This document shows positions 26,173 to 35,806 of a DNA stretch of 64,000 nucleotides, piece by piece. The notes under the pieces were generated by a model. That model made no database searches and was not told where the DNA came from. It was given only the letters and a program-made list of their open reading frames with translations. The DNA is taken from NCBI GenBank assembly GCA_027023425.1, contig JALVVL010000005.1:1-64000 (forward strand), given 5' to 3'. This DNA is from Anaerolineales bacterium (GTDB lineage Bacteria > Chloroflexota > Anaerolineae > Anaerolineales > DRMV01). Each line of letters opens with the position of its first letter. Within the stretch, counting starts at the first letter, position 1. The translations under genes and the position numbers were made by a program.

Positions 26173-27599
26173 AAGCGGCTTCCTGCCATTTGCTTTTGCC
26201 GTCGGCGCTCATACGCCGAAGGTATGTTTTCTAAGGCACGATATTTTGCTACCGTGCGCCTCGCCACGTGGTATCCCATTTCTCGCAAGCGCTTGACCAA
26301 TTCCGCATCGCTGTAGGGGCGTTTTTCTTGGGAAATTATCTTCCGCAGGGCAGCGCGCACCGGCAAGTTTGATTCAAAGAACCGTGCCAGAGGCACGATT
26401 TTGCGCGAGGGCAGTTGCACCAGTTTGCCTGCCACGGCGCGCGAAACGGTAGATTCGCTCACGCCGAGCATTTGGGCAATTTGGGCGCGCGTCATCGGCT
26501 TTAGGTGCTCCTCGCCGTGCAAGATGAAGCGGCGCTGTTCTTTTACCACAACCTTCATCAAACGGATGAGAGTATTTTCGCGCTGACGCAGACTCTTGAC
26601 AAGGGTTGCCGCCTTTTCAACCTCCTCGCGCAGCGCCTCGCTGGCCCCGCGCGCGGCTTTCCGAATTGTGGGGTTGACCCGCAAAATCCCGTTTAGCGGG
26701 GCTATTACCTCCACCACCAGCGGGGCTTCGGGGTCGTTGTTGTGGAACGAAATGATAATGTCGGGGCTTTGGGGTGGAGTTGGAGGAGTCGGCTTGCCAA
26801 GCCTCAATCCTCCCCATGCGGCTCGGGCAGGGTATGGGTTGAGGTTGCGGGCGATGAAATCCTTTGCCGCTTCAATTTCTTCCTTGCTAACGCCCAACAG
26901 CGCGGCCGCCCGCGCTGTGTGGCCGCCCGCCAAAAGTTTCAGACCTTCGCCGTGGGAAAGCAATGGAATAACCGCCTTGGGAATGGGGCGCGTTTCGGCG
27001 AGATGGCGCGCCTGCGCCAAGAGAGCACTTTGCGGGTCGGGAGAGCCAACGCCAATGGGGTCAGCGCTTTGGATTATGTGTAGCACCTCTTCTACTGCAT
27101 CAGGCGGAACGCGCAGAGCAAATGCCGCCTCAAGAGGCGAAATTTCCAGCAGGCCGTCATCGTTGAGGTTGGCAAGCAAGTAAGCGGCAATCCGTTTCTG
27201 AGCGTGGTCGCGCAAGTCGGGGGCAATTTGCCGCCCCACATAAGTTGCCAAGTCCACCGACTGGGCTAAAAGGGTTTCTTCGGGGTCAGGGGAATCCTCA
27301 TCTTGCCACGGCAGCGGGCGGGCATGGTCGGAGCGCGGCGAGGAAAACACGATCGGCTCAGAAGGGTTTGTCGTTTTAGGCGCCGAGCATCGCGGGCAAA
27401 CTCCATCCACCAGCGGAGCGCCGCACCGCGGGCATCGTTTAGGTCGCACCAATTCCAAAGCAGGGTTTGAGTTTAACGCGTTGCGCAGTTCCTCCTCCAG
27501 CGCATCCACCGGTTGGAGCAATAGGTGCATTGTTTGCGCCAGCACGGCATTTACTTGCGGCGCGTGGACGTGTTGGAACGCGGCTTGCAACTGAGGCAT
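26169..27599 (-). CDS. rpoN: RNA polymerase sigma-54 factor with zinc-ribbon insertion
   Basis: 476 aa. Region I begins MPQLQAAFQHVHAPQVNAVLAQ, Gln-rich as expected. The core-binding domain lies near residues 110-300. A helix-turn-helix follows (MTRAQIAQMLGVSESTVSRAVAGK), and the C-terminal RpoN box is ARRTVAKYR. A four-Cys ribbon, CPRCGAPLVDGVCPRC, sits right after region I, which is not a usual part of RpoN. The ORF track starts earlier at 27689, but only the ATG at 27599 has an AGGTG site and the right N-terminus. It leads the kinase and activator genes, with an ATGA overlap. Confidence 0.95.
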   Translation of the reverse strand: MPQLQAAFQHVHAPQVNAVLAQTMHLLLQPVDALEEELRNALNSNPALELVRPKRCPRCGAPLVDGVCPRCSAPKTTNPSEPIVFSSPRSDHARPLPWQDEDSPDPEETLLAQSVDLATYVGRQIAPDLRDHAQKRIAAYLLANLNDDGLLEISPLEAAFALRVPPDAVEEVLHIIQSADPIGVGSPDPQSALLAQARHLAETRPIPKAVIPLLSHGEGLKLLAGGHTARAAALLGVSKEEIEAAKDFIARNLNPYPARAAWGGLRLGKPTPPTPPQSPDIIISFHNNDPEAPLVVEVIAPLNGILRVNPTIRKAARGASEALREEVEKAATLVKSLRQRENTLIRLMKVVVKEQRRFILHGEEHLKPMTRAQIAQMLGVSESTVSRAVAGKLVQLPSRKIVPLARFFESNLPVRAALRKIISQEKRPYSDAELVKRLREMGYHVARRTVAKYRALENIPSAYERRRQKQMAGSRL

Positions 27600-27710
27600 T
27601 TTCGCACCTGCGTGTCGGGAGATGCGCGTTGGGTTGCAATTTTTGTGCCAACCCCGAGCAATAAAGATTGCCCCTCGCCCAAACAACAAGGGGCAACGCC
27701 CTTTTTGCCT

Positions 27711-28586
27711 TCAGCCCTTCAGACCGCTGCGGGCGATGCTTTCGGTGAATTGCCGCTGGGTGAGGAAGTAAATCAGCAAAATAGGGATGATGGTGATCAC
27801 CGCTCCAGCCATTTGCAAGTTTAGTTCGGAGCCCGCTTCATCCACGAACTGGAAGAGCCCGACGGCGATTGGGCGCCAGCGCGGGGAATTTGTTACCAGC
27901 AAAGGCCATGCAAGCGCATTCCACGAGCCGATGAACGAAAGCACCGTGATCACCAAAATCGGCGCTTTGGAAAGCGGCACAACCACCATCCGCAAAAATT
28001 GCCAATGGCTTGCGCCATCTATCTGCGCGGCGTCAAACAAATCATCGGGAATTTGTGCAAAAAACTGCCTCAGCAGGAAAATGCTGAATACGTTGCCCAT
28101 AAACGGTATCGTCAGGGCTGGCCAGTTGTTTATCCACTTTATCGGGCCAACACGCCCAAGCCAAGTGACCGTCAAGAAATTGGGGATTATCAGCACCATG
28201 CCCGGGATCATCATCGTGCTCAGCATTATGCCGAAAATCAAATTCTTGCCGGGGAATTTCATGCGGGCGAAAGCATAAGCGGCCAAAATGCTAAAAGTGA
28301 GTTCGCCGGCGAGGGTTATCAACGAAATTTCAAGCGAGTTGAAGAAGTAAAGAGAGAAATTAGCCTCGCGCCACGCCGTGATGTAATTTTCCCAATGCGG
28401 GGTAGAGGGCAGCAGCGCGCCGGAGATGGCCTCTCCCAAGTCCATCAACGAAGTGGAAAGCATCCACAAAAACGGCAAGATGGCTATGAACGCGCCTATG
28501 ATGAGCACCGTGTAGAGAATTGTGTTGCCAATAAGCCGACGAATTCGGTATTTTTTTGAAATGTCTTTCTTTGTAGTGGCACTCAT
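27711..28586 (-). CDS. ABC sugar-type transporter permease (MalG/CUT1-like)
   Basis: 291 aa, six predicted membrane helices. The EAA loop that contacts the ATPase reads [25 protein letters not shown] near residue 190. The helix order and the N-terminal Lys-rich segment match CUT1 MalG-type permeases. GAGGTG precedes the ATG, 9 nt after the partner permease ends. The window holds no solute-binding protein or ATPase next to it, so the substrate cannot be told and the ATPase must be encoded elsewhere. Confidence 0.9.
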   Translation of the reverse strand: MSATTKKDISKKYRIRRLIGNTILYTVLIIGAFIAILPFLWMLSTSLMDLGEAISGALLPSTPHWENYITAWREANFSLYFFNSLEISLITLAGELTFSILAAYAFARMKFPGKNLIFGIMLSTMMIPGMVLIIPNFLTVTWLGRVGPIKWINNWPALTIPFMGNVFSIFLLRQFFAQIPDDLFDAAQIDGASHWQFLRMVVVPLSKAPILVITVLSFIGSWNALAWPLLVTNSPRWRPIAVGLFQFVDEAGSELNLQMAGAVITIIPILLIYFLTQRQFTESIARSGLKG

Positions 28587-28595
28587 TGCACACCT

Positions 28596-30260
28596 CTATT
28601 GATAAAACACTCGCGAGCCCTGCACTTTGTTGTTCACATAGGTAAGGGCTAATATAATTGCGAACAGCACAAATGCCAAAGCCGAAGCATAGCCATAGCG
28701 GGTATCGGTGAAGAAGGTGTCAAATATGACCACGCTGAAGGTGTTGACCGTTTTCAATGCCTCCGGCTGGCGCATAACATAGATGTGGTTGAAGGCTTTG
28801 AAAGTGCCGATCACCGCTATCAGCGAGAGGAAGTAGGTCGTCGGCGAAAGCAGCGGGAGGGTAATGTAGCGGAAGATTTGCCAGCCGTTTGCCCCATCAA
28901 TTTCAGCGGCCTCGTTGACTTCATTGGGGATGTTGCCCAAGCCAGCAAGGTAAATTACCGTGTCATAGCCCACGTAAGTCCAAATTGAGTAAATTATTAT
29001 CACCACAAGCGCGAGGCTTGGGCCGCCAGCCCACGAAGGCAGGGAAATTCCGAGGCTGTCTGCTATCATGCTGAAGATGCCGCGCGGCTCCCACAGCCAA
29101 TTTAGAGTCGGCAAGCCGAAAAGGTGGAAAATGCGGTTCACCAGCCCCGAGGGGTTGTTGAGGAACAGCAAGCGGAAGACCGCAGCGCTTGCCACCGTCG
29201 GCGTGATGTAGGGCATGAAATACAGCACGCGGAAAAGTTCGCGCCCCTTGATGTTTTGGAAAAGGAAATACGCCAGCACTATCGCGATCCCCAATTGGAA
29301 CGGGATTGTGCCCACGGCGTAATAAACGGTGACCACCAAGCCGCGCCACATATCCGGATCGCCAGCGGCAATCACGGGCGGCAATTCAGCAATCAAAATC
29401 CAGCCGCCGACTATGAGCAAGAGCGCCCCCAAACCTTTGAGCGCAAAGCCCTTGTCGGAATCGGTATGCACGGCGTTATCCCACAATTTCCACGCAATGA
29501 ACAACAAAATAACACCGGCCGCGATGAGAACTACTTGCACTCCCATCTTGGCCGGTTCGCCATTCTGCACTGCTTGTTTTATGGCTTTTTGCAATTGGTC
29601 GTAGGTGAAAATTGCTGTTATTACTCCCCCAAGCGCCAAGAAAGTGCCGGTGCTCCATTCAAGCATATAAACGGCGTGTTGCTCCGAGGGCTTTTTTGCC
29701 ATCATAAAGCCCCATAGCCCGAGGCCAACCACCGTTGCCAACAGGGCAACCTTCATCGCAGCCAGCACAGGCGGCTCGGTTAGGGCTTCCCAAAGCCATA
29801 CGCGGAACATATGGGCATTACGCCTGTGCCCAATGGCCTTATCGGCAATTTTGAGCACAAACGGTAGCAAAATCACCCCATACCTCACCCAGAGCAATTC
29901 AGCAACGCCCAAAATCACCCCGGGAATAGCCCACAGCCACGGGTTGTCTTCAGAGTCTCTGCCCTTTGTGAAAGCGCTCTTTACGCTTTTCCATCCCAAA
30001 AAGAGGAAAGCGGCGGCCACAGCAAAGAACAGAAGATAGGCTAAACTATCAATTGCACGGACATAGTTTTTCAACCCTATGAATTTCCCCATGCGGATTC
30101 GCCATCGGTGCAGGCTGACATAGACCGCAAACATTACTGGAAAGATGCCAAAGGTAAAGACCAAAATGGATGCTGGCGCTATCATCAGGTAGGCGGTAAA
30201 ATACTCTCTCCACTGCCTGCCTTTTTTGCTGCGCCACATTTTATTGATGGCTTTGAGCAT
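28596..30260 (-). CDS. ABC permease (MalF-like) with large multi-TM insertion
   Basis: 554 aa. The first membrane helix ([26 protein letters not shown]) and the C-terminal permease core with EAA loop [24 protein letters not shown] are MalF/UgpA-like. Between them lie about 220 extra residues with roughly six more hydrophobic segments and a [16 protein letters not shown] soluble stretch; ordinary CUT1 MalF homologues in this class are near 300 aa. The ORF track starts at 30518, but GGAGGTGGCA before the ATG at 30260 decides the start. It is transcribed divergently from the phosphodiesterase gene and precedes the MalG-like gene by 9 nt. Confidence 0.9.
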   Translation of the reverse strand: MLKAINKMWRSKKGRQWREYFTAYLMIAPASILVFTFGIFPVMFAVYVSLHRWRIRMGKFIGLKNYVRAIDSLAYLLFFAVAAAFLFLGWKSVKSAFTKGRDSEDNPWLWAIPGVILGVAELLWVRYGVILLPFVLKIADKAIGHRRNAHMFRVWLWEALTEPPVLAAMKVALLATVVGLGLWGFMMAKKPSEQHAVYMLEWSTGTFLALGGVITAIFTYDQLQKAIKQAVQNGEPAKMGVQVVLIAAGVILLFIAWKLWDNAVHTDSDKGFALKGLGALLLIVGGWILIAELPPVIAAGDPDMWRGLVVTVYYAVGTIPFQLGIAIVLAYFLFQNIKGRELFRVLYFMPYITPTVASAAVFRLLFLNNPSGLVNRIFHLFGLPTLNWLWEPRGIFSMIADSLGISLPSWAGGPSLALVVIIIYSIWTYVGYDTVIYLAGLGNIPNEVNEAAEIDGANGWQIFRYITLPLLSPTTYFLSLIAVIGTFKAFNHIYVMRQPEALKTVNTFSVVIFDTFFTDTRYGYASALAFVLFAIILALTYVNNKVQGSRVFYQ

Positions 30261-30289
30261 TGCCACCTCCCGTTGGCGTTTGGTGAGTA

Positions 30290-30306
30290 TGGGTAGATTA
30301 TACCCC
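30290..30306. promoter_or_regulatory. palindrome in the divergent promoter region
   Basis: GGGTA-GATTA-TACCC is a perfect 5-bp inverted repeat in the 63-nt gap between the divergent permease and phosphodiesterase genes. The minus strand reads TATAAT across it. It may be an operator overlapping a -10 box of the permease operon. No matching -35 is clear. Confidence 0.4.
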
Positions 30307-30323
30307 ACCTGAGGAGCACAAAG

Positions 30324-31607
30324 ATGCCAAATTTGGCCTCTGAAATAATGCCGTTTTTGGAAGCAAATACTTTTGAGGCTTTGCCGTTGGGGGATGGGCA
30401 AATTGCCCCGCGCTACGACGGTTACAGCATTTTGAACGTGCCCATTAGCGTGTGCAAGTTGCTCGGCGTGCCCGGCCCTTCGCCCCATCCGCCGCTGGCC
30501 GACGCGATTATGGCGCATATTGCCCCCGCCGATCGTGTCATCCTCATCGTTGTGGACGGTATGCGCTGGGATTTGCTCCTGACCGCGCTGGAAAAAGGCT
30601 TGCTGCCGGAATGGCAGCGCTTGGCAGAGGAAGGCATTTTAGCGCCAATAACGTCGGTTTCGCCGAGTACTACCTCTGCCGCGCTTTCCACCTTTTGGAC
30701 CGGACGCTCCCCCACCGAGCACGGCGTGATGGGCTATGAAATGTGGATGCGCCGTTACGGCATTATGGCAAACACCATCTTTCAGCAACCTTCCAGTTAC
30801 CGCAGTGCAGGCGGCTCGCTCACCCTTGCCGGTTTCAAGCCGCAGGAATTCCTCCCATTCCGCACCTTGGGTGTGCATTTGGCCGAGCATGGCGTCAAAG
30901 CCTTTGCGCTTCAACATTGCACAATTGCCCACAGTTCTTTTTCTCAAACTTTGCTTCAGGGCGCGGAAACCAAAAGTTTTTCCACGCATGTGGAATCGTG
31001 GTTCAACTTGCGCGAACTGCTGCGCTCCGAAAAGGGCAAACTTTTTGCCGGAATCTACTGGTCAAGGGTGGACGAGTTTGAACACAAGTACAGCCCTCAG
31101 GATGAGCGCGTGCTTGCAGAACTGCATTCCTTTGGCTGGAACATGGAGGAATATTTTTTGAAGCGCCTCACGCCCGAGGAGCGCCGCCGCACCGCGATTT
31201 TGATCACTGCCGACCACGGGCAAATTCACACGCCCGACAACCCAGATTTTTACCTACGCAACCACCCCGGTTTGATGGAAACCATGCACCTGCTCCCGGG
31301 CGGTGAGCATCGGCTGATGTACCTCTACCCGCGCCCCGGGCACGAACAGAAAATGCTGAAATACTTTGAGGAACACTGGCCGGGGCTGTTCAACATTGCG
31401 CCGAGCGAGCAGGTTTTGCGCTCGGGCTTGTTTGGACCGGGCGAGCCACACCCAGATTTGCGGCACCGCGTGGGCGATTTTGTGGCAATTGCCCAACGCA
31501 ATGCCTACATTTGGTGGCCCGAAAAGCGCAATCACCTTTTAGGCAGGCACGGCGGGCTGGCGCGCGAGGAAATGCTTGTGCCCCTGCTTGCGGCAAACTT
31601 GGGCTAA
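30324..31607 (+). CDS. alkaline phosphatase superfamily phosphodiesterase/nucleotide pyrophosphatase
   Basis: 427 aa of the type I phosphodiesterase/nucleotide pyrophosphatase family. Metal and nucleophile sites: IVVDGMRWD (first Asp) near residue 75, the Thr/Ser nucleophile region [32 protein letters not shown] and the late [10 protein letters not shown]. The product is soluble, with no signal peptide seen. The substrate may be a nucleotide or phosphodiester; a phosphonate or phosphoglycerol substrate cannot be excluded. GAGGAG precedes the ATG. The divergent neighbour is the ABC permease operon, which might share regulation. Confidence 0.87.
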   Translation: MPNLASEIMPFLEANTFEALPLGDGQIAPRYDGYSILNVPISVCKLLGVPGPSPHPPLADAIMAHIAPADRVILIVVDGMRWDLLLTALEKGLLPEWQRLAEEGILAPITSVSPSTTSAALSTFWTGRSPTEHGVMGYEMWMRRYGIMANTIFQQPSSYRSAGGSLTLAGFKPQEFLPFRTLGVHLAEHGVKAFALQHCTIAHSSFSQTLLQGAETKSFSTHVESWFNLRELLRSEKGKLFAGIYWSRVDEFEHKYSPQDERVLAELHSFGWNMEEYFLKRLTPEERRRTAILITADHGQIHTPDNPDFYLRNHPGLMETMHLLPGGEHRLMYLYPRPGHEQKMLKYFEEHWPGLFNIAPSEQVLRSGLFGPGEPHPDLRHRVGDFVAIAQRNAYIWWPEKRNHLLGRHGGLAREEMLVPLLAANLG

Positions 31608-31662
31608 TGGTAATTACCTGTGCGAGGGTGAGTGCAACGCCATTTTGAGGCTCGCTCTTCCC

Positions 31663-31818
31663 CAAAAGTGGCCATAAGGCGACTTCGCAGGTAGTAGGTG
31701 CAGTTTCAACTGCCGGTGCTTGCATCCGGCGACTAAAGTCACTGGCTACAAGTTACGAAGTCCACGCAGGTGGACTTCTGCTTGCCCCGCGCCAAAGAAT
31801 TTATCCTCGCTTGCGAGG
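31663..31818. repeat. cluster of short perfect hairpins
   Basis: This 335-nt gene-free gap between the phosphodiesterase gene and the korB terminator holds a series of small palindromes: CCGGTGCTTGCATCCGG, GAAGTCCAC-GCAG-GTGGACTTC (31757-31778, perfect 9-bp stem) and CCTCGC-TT-GCGAGG (31805-31818, perfect). This resembles REP-like modular hairpin elements such as the one at 38-99. I see no ORF and no tRNA. Confidence 0.6.
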
Positions 31819-31891
31819 CTGGTAGGCAGTTACGACTAACAGCCCCACACGGCAAACCCTCGGCCACGACACAAAACCAAAACCAAAAAGC

Positions 31892-31926
31892 AAACCGCCC
31901 CGCGAATTTTGCGGGGCGGTTTCGTT
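31892..31926. terminator. bidirectional terminator downstream of korB
   Basis: A perfect 12-bp stem, AAACCGCCCCGC with GCGGGGCGGTTT, and a 7-nt loop. T-rich sequence follows on both strands (TTCGTTTC on plus, GCTTTTTGGTTTTGG on minus). It should end the minus-strand kor operon and may also stop plus-strand transcripts from the phosphodiesterase gene. Confidence 0.88.
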
Positions 31927-31942
31927 TCTACGGCCGGTATGC

Positions 31943-32971
31943 CTAAAACATCAAGTCGTTCACCGTTTGCATTGTGTCGGGCGAGGGGCGCAGGCGCTCT
32001 TGGGGCATCCTGTTGAAAGGAACATCGGTGGGTAGGTCGTAAAGGTCAGGGAGCGCCGGGCGATCGGGTTCAATGTAGAGCAAGCCAGTGAGCAGAATGT
32101 GTTTCTGCTTGGCTTCTTCCAGCGCGCGGATAGCGGCGAAGCGGTCGGTGGGGTCGTAGTCGCGGTCAACGCGCTTCAACACAATCGCCGAGCCGTCGTG
32201 CAGGGTAACTTCGCGCACCTCGCCGGGCTCCATTTCACCCTCAAGCATAATCTCTTTGGCATTGGGCAGGAACTGCATGTCGTGCAAAATCACCTCATGC
32301 TTTTTGCCCCATTCGTAGGAATGAGTAGCGTTGGGCTGATTGTTGAACGAAACGCACGGGCTGATGATGTCCAAAATTGCAGTCCCACGGTGGTGCATGG
32401 CGGCTTTGATGAGCGTTTTCACCTGCTTGGGGTCGCCAGCAAAGGAGCGGGCAACAAAAGTGGCGTTGGAAGCGAGGGCTTCCATGCAGATATCCACCGG
32501 CTCAAAGGGGTTGACGCCCTGCTTCTTGAGTTTCAAGCCACGGTCGGAGGTCGGTGAGAACTGCCCTTTGGTCAGGCCGTAAACGCCGTTGTTGGCAACA
32601 ATGTAAACCAGCGGCATGTTGCGGCGGATGATGTGCTTGAATTGCCCCATGCCGATTGCGGCAGAGTCGCCGTCGCCGCTCATGCCGATACCGATTAGCG
32701 AAAGGTCGCCAAACAGCGCGCCGGTGGCAAGCGAGGGCATACGCCCGTGCAAGCCGTTGAAGCCAAATGAGCGACCGAGCATGTAGGTCGGTGCTTTGGA
32801 GGAGCACCCGATGCCGCTGAATTTGACCACGGACTCGGGCGGTAGGTTTTCTTCAAAGACAGCCGAGATGATTTGGCTGATGATGGAGTTATGGCCGCAC
32901 CCTTGGCAAAGCGTGGTGGGCGCACCTTTGTAGTCGGCAATTGTCAAACCGATGGCATTTGTCTTAGCCAT
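31943..32971 (-). CDS. korB: 2-oxoacid:ferredoxin oxidoreductase beta subunit
   Basis: 342 aa. Thiamine-diphosphate half of the enzyme that converts a 2-oxoacid and CoA to acyl-CoA, CO2 and reduced ferredoxin. The N-terminal CQGCGHNSI (Cys22, Cys25), the later GIGCSSK and SPCVSFNN supply the four Cys expected for a 4Fe-4S cluster. The ThDP site is GDGDSAAIGMGQFKH with NNGVYGLTKGQFSPTS. It is most like the 2-oxoglutarate/KorB type, but pyruvate cannot be excluded. It lies 4 nt downstream of korA and ends at a strong terminator. Confidence 0.93.
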   Translation of the reverse strand: MAKTNAIGLTIADYKGAPTTLCQGCGHNSIISQIISAVFEENLPPESVVKFSGIGCSSKAPTYMLGRSFGFNGLHGRMPSLATGALFGDLSLIGIGMSGDGDSAAIGMGQFKHIIRRNMPLVYIVANNGVYGLTKGQFSPTSDRGLKLKKQGVNPFEPVDICMEALASNATFVARSFAGDPKQVKTLIKAAMHHRGTAILDIISPCVSFNNQPNATHSYEWGKKHEVILHDMQFLPNAKEIMLEGEMEPGEVREVTLHDGSAIVLKRVDRDYDPTDRFAAIRALEEAKQKHILLTGLLYIEPDRPALPDLYDLPTDVPFNRMPQERLRPSPDTMQTVNDLMF

Positions 32972-32975
32972 GATT

Positions 32976-34802
32976 TTACTCCTCTTCCATTTCCAAAATG
33001 GTGTTCATAATCCAGCGGGCAGTGAGGGGCAGGCCATCGCCCTTGGCAACCGAAATCAGCCGGTCTGCCATATCGGGCACAAATAGTTGCAGAAGTTGGC
33101 GCATTTGGCCGTCGCGGTTCATCTCAACCACATAGATTTTTTCGTGGTCGGCGATGAAATCCCTCACCTCATCGGCAAACGGATACGCCCGCAGGCGCAG
33201 GTAGTCGGTTGCGATGCCCTTTTCTTCTTTGAGGTAGTGGCGGGCTTCCTGAATTGCCGGATGCGTAGAGCCGAAGGAAATGATGCCAAAGGGCGCGCCC
33301 TCGGCGCTTTCCAGCACCGGCTTGGGCAGGATGTGACGGGCGGTTTCGTATTTTTTCTTGATGCGCTTGAGCACCCGCACCCACACTTCGGGGTCTTCGC
33401 TGTAGCGGGCGAACTCATCATGGCCGGTGCCGCGGGTGAAGTATGCCGCTTTGGGGTGCTTGTTGCCGATGACGGTGCGGTAGGGGATGCCGTCGCCGTC
33501 AACATCCAAGTAGCGTCCCCAAACTTTGCCCTCTTTTTCCCACTGCTCAAGGTCTTCTTCCCAAAGGATTTTGCCGCGGTCCATCGGCTCATCGGGGTAT
33601 TCAAACGGCTTGACCATCCACTGATTTTGCCCGATGTCCAAATCGCTCATCACAAAAACGGGGGCTTGGAGGCGCTCAGCGTAGTCAAAAGCCCGCCAGC
33701 CGAATTCAAAAGCCTCTTGCGCATCGCGCGGGAAGAGCATGATGCTGTCGGTGTCGCCTTGGCTGATGAAGGCAACTTGGGTAATATCGCCCTGCATGGT
33801 GCGGGTGGGCAAGCCGGTGCTCGGCGAGCCGCGCTGCACATCCCAAACCACAATCGGCACCTCGGCGTAGTAGGCAAGCCCGAAGAATTCGCTCATCAGG
33901 CTGATGCCCGCGCCCGAAGTGGAGGTCATGGCGCGCAAGCCAGCCCATCCCGCGCCGATAGCCATGCCGCTCGCCGCGAGTTCGTCCTCCGCCTGCACGA
34001 CCACCACGGTGTTTTTGCCGGTTTTCGGGTCTTTGCGCAGTTTGGGGATGTATTGGTTCATGGTCTCCACAAGGCTGGAGGCAGGCGTGATGGGATACCA
34101 AGCCACGAACTGCACGCCGCCGTAAAGAGCGCCCAGAGCGGCGGCGGTGTTGCCATCCGCCATGATGTAGCCCTTGGTGGCATCCATCGGTTCAAGGATG
34201 TAGGGGTCTTTCTTTTCAAGGTTTTCCTTCGCCCACTCGGCGGCGGCTTCAATCACGCCCATGTTCAAGTTGATAGGCGATTCTTTGCCCTTGAAGTGGA
34301 AATCAAGGGCGGCGCGGATTTTATCCATGTCAATGCCGATCATCTGCGCCAGCACGCCCACGTAAACCATGTTGGCGACATAGTCGCGCAGTTTGGCGGG
34401 CGCACCCGATTGCCGCGCCAGTTTTTTGACCGGCATCGGGTAGGTGGTGATGTCGTCGCGTTCAATCGGCAGTTTGATGTGGTCGGCGTAAAACAGCGCG
34501 CCGCCGGGCACCACCTTTTCCATGTCCTCTTTGACGGTGGCGGGGTTCATTGCGATGACGATTTCGTGCTCCTCGCGGCGGGCAAGCCAACCATCTTTGT
34601 TGATGCGGATGGTGTACCATGTGGGCAAGCCCTGAATGTTGGAGGGAAAGATGTTCTTCCCCTGCACGGGGATGCCCATCTTGAAAATGGCGCGCAGGAT
34701 AGTCAGGTTTGAAGTCTGACTTCCCGTGCCGTTTACGGTGCCAACGGTGATTGAAAAATCGTTCACCACGGTACCGGAGGAGGTTGGTGATTGTGTGCTC
34801 AT
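32976..34802 (-). CDS. korA: 2-oxoacid:ferredoxin oxidoreductase alpha subunit, gamma-alpha fusion
   Basis: 608 aa. Residues about 1-195 are the gamma (PorG-like) domain: GTVNGTGSQTSNLTILRAIF, then HEIVIAMNPATVKEDMEKVV. The rest is the alpha (PorA-like) domain: GNTAAALGALYGGVQFVAWYPITPASS, AEDELAASGMAIGAGWAG, RTMQGDITQVAF and the C-terminal transketolase-like part. The fused arrangement is typical of KorA in bacteria and of two-subunit enzymes. AAAGAGGTT precedes the ATG. It is followed at once by korB and preceded, 30 nt upstream, by the GntR regulator gene. Confidence 0.93.
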   Translation of the reverse strand: MSTQSPTSSGTVVNDFSITVGTVNGTGSQTSNLTILRAIFKMGIPVQGKNIFPSNIQGLPTWYTIRINKDGWLARREEHEIVIAMNPATVKEDMEKVVPGGALFYADHIKLPIERDDITTYPMPVKKLARQSGAPAKLRDYVANMVYVGVLAQMIGIDMDKIRAALDFHFKGKESPINLNMGVIEAAAEWAKENLEKKDPYILEPMDATKGYIMADGNTAAALGALYGGVQFVAWYPITPASSLVETMNQYIPKLRKDPKTGKNTVVVVQAEDELAASGMAIGAGWAGLRAMTSTSGAGISLMSEFFGLAYYAEVPIVVWDVQRGSPSTGLPTRTMQGDITQVAFISQGDTDSIMLFPRDAQEAFEFGWRAFDYAERLQAPVFVMSDLDIGQNQWMVKPFEYPDEPMDRGKILWEEDLEQWEKEGKVWGRYLDVDGDGIPYRTVIGNKHPKAAYFTRGTGHDEFARYSEDPEVWVRVLKRIKKKYETARHILPKPVLESAEGAPFGIISFGSTHPAIQEARHYLKEEKGIATDYLRLRAYPFADEVRDFIADHEKIYVVEMNRDGQMRQLLQLFVPDMADRLISVAKGDGLPLTARWIMNTILEMEEE

Positions 34803-34832
34803 AACCTCTTTCTCCTTGTGTTCCGAAAAAAT

Positions 34833-35504
34833 TTACCCCGTGACAGGGCGATTTGCCAAAAGTTTGGTGTGCTCAATGAGGGCTTGATAAGCGGCGTCGT
34901 AGTCGCCGCTCACTATTCCTTCCACAATGCGGGAATGATATTCCCACACCTCGCTCAAGTATTCAAAACTGCTGTAGCGGCTTAGCCCCACAATTTCGTA
35001 GGCGTTCCAATAGGCCTCAAGCAAGCCATTTACGAAGGTGTTATCCAGCCGTTTGTAGATTGTGAGGTGCAGTTCGCGGTGCTCTTCATGTGGAATGAGC
35101 GGCGGTTGGCGGTGGAGTTTATCCCAAGCCGAAGCGACAAGTTGCTGAAGGTGGTGTTTATCCTCTTCGGTGAGCAACTTGGCGGCATCGTGGAAATAAG
35201 CGGCCTCCACTCGTCGGCGCAGGTCGGCGAATTGTCCGAAATACTTTTGCTGGTCTACCATCAAGGCATATTTCAGGCTTAGCCACGCGGCGGGCGCAAA
35301 TCGGTAAGGCAAATGCCGCAAACCAACCCGCGGTTTTGCTTCCACAACCCCCAAGGCTTTTGCCACAGCGAGTTCTTCGCGCACACGGGTCATGCTCCAG
35401 CCCATTAGTTGGGCAACCTCTTGCAAAGAGGGCAAATGCTCACTTCCTTGGAGAGCCTGCTCAGCAAAGAAACGCAAAAGCGGATAGTCTTCTTTAGTGG
35501 TCAC
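34833..35504 (-). CDS. GntR/FCD family transcriptional regulator
   Basis: 223 aa. The N-terminal winged helix is short (LPSLQEVAQLMGWSMTRVREELAVAKALG, about residues 25-55). The rest is an FCD-type helical ligand domain: DLRRRVEAAYFHDAAKLL, HEEHRELHLTIYKRL, YHSRIVEGIVSGDYDAAYQALIEHTKLL, with three His and an Asp placed as metal/ligand residues. The ORF track begins at a TTG (35522). The GTG at 35504 has GAAGGA at proper distance and is preferred. It is co-oriented with and directly upstream of korA, so it probably controls that operon in response to an organic acid. Confidence 0.83.
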   Translation of the reverse strand: MTTKEDYPLLRFFAEQALQGSEHLPSLQEVAQLMGWSMTRVREELAVAKALGVVEAKPRVGLRHLPYRFAPAAWLSLKYALMVDQQKYFGQFADLRRRVEAAYFHDAAKLLTEEDKHHLQQLVASAWDKLHRQPPLIPHEEHRELHLTIYKRLDNTFVNGLLEAYWNAYEIVGLSRYSSFEYLSEVWEYHSRIVEGIVSGDYDAAYQALIEHTKLLANRPVTG

Positions 35505-35609
35505 AGCGGTTCCTTCTAACAATTAGATTATTAGGAACAATCGCAATAATCAAACGGGATTGTACCCGCTCATTTGACGAAAGTCAAGGATGGCTCTGAG
35601 CAAAACTTC

Positions 35610-35638
35610 TTGACATTCATTCAGGCATCTCGTATAAT
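35610..35638 (+). promoter_or_regulatory. perfect-consensus promoter of the valS T-box leader
   Basis: TTGACA at 35610-35615, a 17-nt spacer and TATAAT at 35633-35638. The transcript would start near 35645 and run through a MITE-like element and the T-box into valS. It is the best promoter in the window and reads away from the GntR gene. Confidence 0.88.
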
Positions 35639-35658
35639 GCCGCCAACAAAGCGAATAG

Positions 35659-35806
35659 GAGTTACGCAGTTCTCCTGCTTCATGTCACCGCGAGGCGGTC
35701 TATGACCGCCGAAGTAGTTTCTCCCACTGTCTGGGGGATGGCTTCGCCGCCTACGGCGGCTCGCCATGACATGAAAACGAGCGCTTCTACCAGCAACTGC
35801 GTAAGT
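35659..35806. mobile_element. MITE-like element, AGTTACGCAGTT family, copy B, in the valS leader
   Basis: It begins GAGTTACGCAGTT and ends GCAACTGCGTAAGT, with the same nested core as copies A, C and D (CATGTCACCGCGAGGCGG, GTCTGGGGGATGGC, GGCTCGCCATGACATG). It lies between the consensus promoter and the T-box, so it would be transcribed as part of the valS leader, near position +14. Confidence 0.85.

Noticed and set aside
31608-31942. Small RNA or tRNA in the gap after the phosphodiesterase gene
   Set aside because: Only short independent hairpins and a terminator are seen; no tRNA arms can be completed.
33087-34712. 541-aa plus-strand ORF antisense to korA
   Set aside because: Shadow of korA; low-complexity His/Val/Ala-rich translation without motifs.
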